This document shows positions 28,713-33,623 of a DNA stretch of 33,623 nucleotides, in pieces. Made by a program: the position numbers and the translations under genes. Origin of the DNA: Streptomyces sabulosicollis (lineage in GTDB: Bacteria; Actinomycetota; Actinomycetes; Streptomycetales; Streptomycetaceae); the NCBI RefSeq assembly GCF_016103465.1, contig NZ_JAEEAP010000051.1, positions 1-33,623 of the forward strand. Reading direction: 5' to 3'. A model generated the notes under the pieces. The model made no database searches and was not told the origin of the DNA. It worked only from the letters and a program-made list of their open reading frames with translations. Position 1 is the first letter of the stretch. Each line of letters starts with the position of its first letter.

Positions 28713-31700
28713 ATGGACGACCGGCTTCGCGACTTCGCGAAGGGTTCACCCAACTTCGGGCTGCTGTACCGGCACCAACCCCTGTTGGCGTTGTACGGGG
28801 CGTCGGCCGAAGCCACGGTCTTCACCAACCCCAACTCGTCCCTGGTCCAGGCCGGCCAGTTCGGAGAGGTCCTCGCCGAGGAACTGATCACCCGCATCGG
28901 GATGCGCATCGAGGGTGACCGTCAGATCGACCGACTGACCGCCCTCACCCGGGCCGGAGTCCTCGTCCCCGAGGTCCGTGACGACTTCGATCAGTTGCGC
29001 CGCGACCGGAACAAGGCGGCCCACCGCCATCTTTTTGACACTTCACGCGCCCTCGCCGCCGTCCGCACCTGCTACAAGCTCGGTCTGTGGTTCCACGACG
29101 CCATCGACGGACGCCGGACCGTCGCCGAGTTCGTGCCGCCCACCGATCCCGGCGCAACGCCCGGACTAACGGATCCGGCCGAGCTGGCCGAACTACGTGA
29201 GGCTCTGGAAGGACACCGCGAAGCACTCACTCAGGCCCGCACCCGCCTCGCGGAGTCCAGCGACGCACTTGAGGCGGAACGCAGAGCGCGCGCCGAGGCC
29301 GAGCACCTGATCGCCAGCGCCGATGCCAACCAGCATGACCTGCGCACGCAGATAGTGCAGTTGACCGCACAGATCGAGGAGATGCGCAGCGCGCATCAGG
29401 CGAAGTACGACGCTGCTCGCAAGCAGCCGCGGCAGGTGGACGCAGGCCGCCGGGACGCCATCATCCACCGCGCGCAGCGGCCGGCCCCGCTCAACGAGGT
29501 GCAGGCCCGCGACGCCATCGACGCGATGCTCCACGCTTCTGGCTGGGTGATCCAGGACAGGGATCAGCTCAACCCGCAGGCGGGGCGTGGGGTAGCGGTC
29601 CGCGAGTTTTCCCTGGCCACTGGCCGGGCCGATTACGTGCTGTACGTCGACGGCCGCATCGTCGGCGTGGTGGAGGCCAAGCGCGAGGGCGACCACCTCT
29701 CCAGCGCCGTCGAGCAGAACGACCGATACGCGGCCGGCGTGCTGAAGGAACACCGGCTCGCGGTGTGGCGCGAGACCGAGCCCTTCGCGTTCCGTTACGC
29801 GACCACCGGCGCGGAAACGTATTTCGTCAACCGACTCGACCCAGACGCCCGCTCCCGCGAGGTCTTCACCTTCCACCGTCCCGAGACGGTCTTGGACTGG
29901 ATGCGGCGCGCGGACCAGTCTCCGGCCGCTCCCACCTTCCGAGCGGCCCTGCGACAACTGCCCGTCCTGGAGCCGAACGGGCTGCGCCTCGCCCAGATCG
30001 ACGCGATCTCCGGCCTGGAGGAATCCCTGAGCGCGGACCGCTCGCGGGCCCTGATTCAGATGGCGACCGGAGCCGGCAAGACGTACACGGCGGTGGCACA
30101 GACGTACAGGCTGCTCAAGCACGCGCGGGCCCGACGCGTCCTGTTCCTCGTCGACCGCAACAACCTGGGCAAGCAGGCGCTGGACGAGTTCCGGAAGTTC
30201 ACCACGCCCGACGACGGCCGCAAGCTCTCCGACATCTACAACGTCGACCGGCTCGGCGCCTCGGGTCTACAGGACACTTCCTCCGTCGTGATCTGCACGA
30301 TCCAGAAGATGTACTCGCTACTGCGCGGCGAGACGCTGACGGACGACGACCCGGCCGACGCGGCGGCGGACAGCGTGGCGTACGAGGATACGTACGAGAC
30401 CGCAGCGCCCATTGAGGTGTCGTACAACCCGGACGTGCCGATCGAATCGTTCGACCTGATCATCGTGGACGAGTGCCACCGGTCGATCTACGGGCTGTGG
30501 CGCGGCGTGCTGGAGTACTTCGACGCCCATCTGGTCGGCCTCACCGCCACTCCGAAGCCCCAGACCCTGGGCTTTTTCCACCGCAACCTGGTCTCCGAGT
30601 ACACGTATCCGCAGGCGGTCGCGGACGGTGTGAACGTCGACTTCGACGTCGTACGCATCCGTTCCGACCTACGCGAAAACGGTGTCGCGACGATCGAGTC
30701 CGGAACGACAATCCGGGTCAGGGACCGCAAGACACGGCGGCAGCGCTACCAGGAGCTGGACGACGATTTCACCTACACGACAGGGCAGATCGGCCGGTCC
30801 GTGGTGACGGTCGACGAAATCCGGGGCGTACTCACCGCCTACCGGGACAACTGGCGGCGCTGGTTCCCCGGCCGCAGCGATCTGCCTAAGACCCTGATCT
30901 TCGCGGTCGGTGAGGACCACGCCGAGGATGTCCTCGCCCAGGTGAAGGAGGTCTTCGGACGCGGGGACGACTTCGCGAAGAAGATCACGTACAAGAGCCG
31001 ACAGGCCGGGGAGGACCCGGACGAGCTGATCCGCGCCCTGCGGACCTCGCCCCGGCTGCGTGTGGCGGTCACGGTCGACATGATCGCGACCGGTACGGAT
31101 GTGAAGGCGCTGGAGTGCGTGATATTCCTCCGCGAGGTGCGGAGCGCGGTGCTATTCGAGCAGATGAAGGGGCGCGGGGCGCGGACAATCGACGCGACCG
31201 AGCTCCAGGAGGTCACGCCGGACGCGGACGCGTCGGTGCGGAAGGACCGCTTTGTGCTGGTGGACGCGGTGGGAGTTACGGACTCCCCGCTGGTGGACGC
31301 ACGTCCGCTCGTACCCGCGACCGAGCGGCAGGTCTCGCTGGCGAAGCTGCTCGACAAGGCCGGTACGAAGTCGATCAGTACGAGCGAGGCGGAGATCCTC
31401 GCGGGACGGCTGGCCCGGCTGAACCAGCAGCTGACGAGTGAGGAGCGCGAGCAGCTGGAGCGGGCGGCCGGTGGCCGCACCCTGTCCCAGATCGCGGGCG
31501 CCATCGTCGCGGCCGTCGACCCGGACCGGCAGGAGCGGGTACGTGACGAGCAGGGGGCGAAGGCCGCGCGGAAGCTGGTGGAGGATGCCCTTGCCCCGCT
31601 GACGGCGAGCCCCGAGCTGCGTCGGCAGATCATCGAGATCCGTCGGGACAAGGACTATGTCTTCGACGAGACCACGGCGGTGACGGTGGACGTGGAGGAG

Positions 31701-32270
31701 GTCCCGCGCGAGGAGCGCGCGCAGGAGGAGATCGGCCGCTGGAGCCGGTTGCTTAAGGAGGAACGGGACCGCATCGCGGCGGTGTCGCTGGCGCTGAGCA
31801 GCCCCCGGACGACGTCTCCGGCGGAGGCGTACGCCGCGCTGCGTGAGCTGGCCGTGGAGATCCACCGCCCGCAGTACGCGTGGACGCCACAGGTGCTGTG
31901 GACGTACTACGAGGACTTGGGCGCGGCGGCGCACAGGCCGGGCCCGGAGGCTGGCGTGCCGGACCTGATCTCGCTCATCCGGTATGAGTTGGGAGTGGAT
32001 GAGGAGCTTCGTCCGTATCGGGATACGGTTGAGGAACGCTTCGAGGCGTGGCTGCTGAAGCAGCGGCAGGCTGGGGCGGATTTCTCGGAGGAGCAGATGT
32101 GGTGGCTGCGTGCTATACGGGACGTCGTGGCGAGCGACGTCGGGATCGGTCCGGCTGAGTTCAACGCCGAGCCCTTCAAGGGGCGGGGCGGGGGACGCGG
32201 GTTCCAGCACGCGTTTCCGGGGCGGAATGTTCGGGATTTGCTGAGTGAGTTGAATCGGGAGTTGGCTTGA
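28713..32270 (+). CDS. hsdR: Type I restriction endonuclease subunit R
   Basis: This is the motor and nuclease subunit of a type I restriction system (1185 aa from the ATG at 28713). I prefer this start to the ATG at 28683 because GGAAGG lies 5 nt upstream. The N-terminal 150 residues form a DUF4145-like helical domain (DRNKAAHRHLFDTSRALAAV). A coiled coil follows at about 165-240. The nuclease PD-(D/E)xK site is Asp307 with Glu321-Ala-Lys323 (GVVEAKREG). Helicase motifs are Walker A ATGAGKT (Lys456), DECH (586-589), GLTATP and the arginine-finger motif QMKGRGART. An EcoEI-type C-terminal domain ends the protein. hsdS follows after 2 nt. Confidence 0.93.
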   Translation: MDDRLRDFAKGSPNFGLLYRHQPLLALYGASAEATVFTNPNSSLVQAGQFGEVLAEELITRIGMRIEGDRQIDRLTALTRAGVLVPEVRDDFDQLRRDRNKAAHRHLFDTSRALAAVRTCYKLGLWFHDAIDGRRTVAEFVPPTDPGATPGLTDPAELAELREALEGHREALTQARTRLAESSDALEAERRARAEAEHLIASADANQHDLRTQIVQLTAQIEEMRSAHQAKYDAARKQPRQVDAGRRDAIIHRAQRPAPLNEVQARDAIDAMLHASGWVIQDRDQLNPQAGRGVAVREFSLATGRADYVLYVDGRIVGVVEAKREGDHLSSAVEQNDRYAAGVLKEHRLAVWRETEPFAFRYATTGAETYFVNRLDPDARSREVFTFHRPETVLDWMRRADQSPAAPTFRAALRQLPVLEPNGLRLAQIDAISGLEESLSADRSRALIQMATGAGKTYTAVAQTYRLLKHARARRVLFLVDRNNLGKQALDEFRKFTTPDDGRKLSDIYNVDRLGASGLQDTSSVVICTIQKMYSLLRGETLTDDDPADAAADSVAYEDTYETAAPIEVSYNPDVPIESFDLIIVDECHRSIYGLWRGVLEYFDAHLVGLTATPKPQTLGFFHRNLVSEYTYPQAVADGVNVDFDVVRIRSDLRENGVATIESGTTIRVRDRKTRRQRYQELDDDFTYTTGQIGRSVVTVDEIRGVLTAYRDNWRRWFPGRSDLPKTLIFAVGEDHAEDVLAQVKEVFGRGDDFAKKITYKSRQAGEDPDELIRALRTSPRLRVAVTVDMIATGTDVKALECVIFLREVRSAVLFEQMKGRGARTIDATELQEVTPDADASVRKDRFVLVDAVGVTDSPLVDARPLVPATERQVSLAKLLDKAGTKSISTSEAEILAGRLARLNQQLTSEEREQLERAAGGRTLSQIAGAIVAAVDPDRQERVRDEQGAKAARKLVEDALAPLTASPELRRQIIEIRRDKDYVFDETTAVTVDVEEVPREERAQEEIGRWSRLLKEERDRIAAVSLALSSPRTTSPAEAYAALRELAVEIHRPQYAWTPQVLWTYYEDLGAAAHRPGPEAGVPDLISLIRYELGVDEELRPYRDTVEERFEAWLLKQRQAGADFSEEQMWWLRAIRDVVASDVGIGPAEFNAEPFKGRGGGRGFQHAFPGRNVRDLLSELNRELA

Positions 32271-32272
32271 CA

Positions 32273-33623
32273 GTGTTGACTGGTGTGCCACTGCCGGAGG
32301 GGTGGAGTTGGGCACAATTGGGTGATGTCTGCGACACCGCCCTGGGAAAGATGCTGGACAAGGCCAAGGCTACAGGCAAGCACCCCGTTCCATACCTTCG
32401 CAACATTAATGTCCAGTGGGGCCGCATTGACCTAAGTGATGTACTCACCATGGACATCGCACCCGATGAACAGGAATTTTTCTCCCTGCAGCCGAACGAC
32501 TTGCTTGTCTGCGAAGGAGGCGAGATCGGCCGCTGCGCCATCTGGCAGGGCTCTGTCGCCTATATGGCTTTTCAGAAGGCCCTCCACCGCGTTCGCCCTG
32601 GAGTAGCGGTCAGCGTGCGATACCTTCGCTACTACCTGGAGCATCTTGCCTCAACAGGACGACTCGGCAAGTTCGCCACAGGTAGCACAATCCGGCACTT
32701 GCCTCAACAGCGACTTCGAGAGGTGCCGATCGCGTTGCCGCCCGTGGCGGAGCAGCACCGCATTGTCGAGGCCCTCGAAGACCACCTCTCACGCCTAGAT
32801 GCAGCTGAGCAATCCATTACTCAGGCCCTCAGCCGCGCCCGTCGCCTCACCTCGGCCCTCTCGAACATTACGTACGGATATCGCGCATCAAGCAGCGAAG
32901 GTTCCGCTGCCTTTCCCCCTCCAACAGGCACCGACGACAGGTCTCTCCCACTCATCCCCGCTACGTGGTCATGGAAGCGTCTCGAAACTATCGCCGACGT
33001 GGTCGGAGGGGTGGCCAAAGACAAGAAGAAGCAGAGCGACCCGAATCTTCCCGAGGTACCGTACCTTCGGGTAGCAAATGTTCAGCGAGGATGGCTCGAT
33101 CTCACACAAGTCGCAAGCATTCGGGTACCCGAAAAAAAAGCTCTGCAACTGACATTGCAGAAAGGGGATGTCCTTCTCAACGAGGGAGGTGACCGCGACA
33201 AGTTGGGCCGCGGCTGGATTTGGGAGGACCAAATTCCCGGCGCCATCCATCAGAATCACGTATTCCGCGCACGCGTTCACAATGGGACGATTCACCCAAA
33301 GCTGCTCTCCTGGTACGCAAATAGCGCTGCCCGTTGGTTCGAAGTAAATGGAAAGCAGAGCGTCAACCTCGCTTCCATCAGCCTCTCTAAAATAAAACAG
33401 CTCCCTGTGCCTGTGCCGCCCCAGCATGAACAGGATGCCATCATAGAGCGTATTGAGGATCAGCTTTCAGTGCTTGACAACGCGACATCTCTTGCAGCAC
33501 AGGCACTGTGGAAGGCTTCAGCTCTTCGTCGCGCCATTCTGAACCGCGCCTTCACCGGCCTCCTCGTCCCCCAAGACCCCGCCGACGAACCCGCCTCCGT
33601 CCTCCTGTCTCTTATACACATCT
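32273..33623 (+). CDS. hsdS: Type I restriction specificity subunit S (3' partial)
   Basis: This DNA-recognition subunit has two target-recognition domains. The GTG at 32273 has GGGAG 11 nt upstream; TTG at 32267 is an alternative. The frame stays open to the contig end. Each half starts with a PEGW-like motif (PLPEGWSWAQLGDV and LIPATWSWKRLETIADV). Each ends with the conserved helix entry (LPPVAEQHRIVEALEDHLSRLD and VPPQHEQDAIIERIEDQLSVLD). Both TRDs show the VPYLRxxNVQ-G-D pattern. The end FTGLLVPQDPADEPASVLL is the normal C-terminus a few residues short. Bases 33605-33623 are adapter, so the last codons are false. Codon use is AT-richer than its neighbours, suggesting recent transfer. Confidence 0.93.
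   Translation, partial: MLTGVPLPEGWSWAQLGDVCDTALGKMLDKAKATGKHPVPYLRNINVQWGRIDLSDVLTMDIAPDEQEFFSLQPNDLLVCEGGEIGRCAIWQGSVAYMAFQKALHRVRPGVAVSVRYLRYYLEHLASTGRLGKFATGSTIRHLPQQRLREVPIALPPVAEQHRIVEALEDHLSRLDAAEQSITQALSRARRLTSALSNITYGYRASSSEGSAAFPPPTGTDDRSLPLIPATWSWKRLETIADVVGGVAKDKKKQSDPNLPEVPYLRVANVQRGWLDLTQVASIRVPEKKALQLTLQKGDVLLNEGGDRDKLGRGWIWEDQIPGAIHQNHVFRARVHNGTIHPKLLSWYANSAARWFEVNGKQSVNLASISLSKIKQLPVPVPPQHEQDAIIERIEDQLSVLDNATSLAAQALWKASALRRAILNRAFTGLLVPQDPADEPASVLLSLIHI
33605..33623 (+). other. Tn5/Nextera mosaic-end adapter remnant
   Basis: The last 19 bases, CTGTCTCTTATACACATCT, are identical to the transposase mosaic end used in Nextera libraries. They sit exactly at the contig end and replace the last codons of hsdS. 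This is a sequencing artefact, not a biological transposon end. Confidence 0.95.

Noticed and set aside
33605-33623. Tn5-like transposon end
   Set aside because: It sits at the exact contig end with no transposase, and is identical to the library adapter.

Overview
The window is high-GC actinobacterial chromosome and reads as Streptomyces. Most genes lie on the minus strand, and GTG and TTG starts are common. The order rho, LCP gene, rpmE, prfA, prmC, sua5, phosphatase-like gene, glyA-like gene, wecA-like gene, atpIBEFHAGDC, DUF2550 matches the conserved Streptomyces core block as I remember it. No similarity search was possible, so names rest on motifs, lengths and gene order.

Left part (1-8900): the 3' end of a LuxR-type regulator (+) converges on a DUF2550 membrane protein. 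Next comes the complete F1Fo ATP synthase operon, transcribed right to left from about 8750 to 810 and closed by a strong stem-loop at 736-786. Its upstream region carries two 16-bp TGTGA-N6-TCACA-type boxes, one of which matches the Rex operator at 11 of 13 defined positions. A 12-bp stem-loop between atpD and atpC, plus a TTG start on atpC, may tune the amount of epsilon subunit.

Middle (8883-19301): polyprenyl-phosphate GlcNAc-1-P transferase, a serine hydroxymethyltransferase paralogue with substituted active-site residues, a low-Mr phosphatase-like protein whose catalytic Cys is Ser, Sua5/TsaC, PrmC, RF1, ribosomal protein L31, an LCP cell-wall ligase and Rho. A sigma-R type promoter (GGGAAT-N18-GTT) lies upstream of rpmE and a looser one upstream of rho.

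Aspartate-family biosynthesis (19704-25528): thrB, thrC, hom and lysA. An 814-bp gap between thrB and thrC holds five 12-bp and five 30-bp tandem repeats. Behind lysA are nrtL, which resembles an arginyl-tRNA synthetase without its catalytic core, and a single-domain response regulator.

Right part (27604-33623): a tRNA-Arg(CCG) gene on the plus strand marks the switch from core to accessory DNA. Beyond it are a 22-bp perfect palindrome, a ribbon-helix-helix/PIN toxin-antitoxin pair, and a type I restriction cluster (hsdR, then hsdS). hsdS has clearly lower GC and is cut by the contig end. The last 19 bases are the Tn5/Nextera mosaic end, a library artefact. No integrase or hsdM is visible inside the window.
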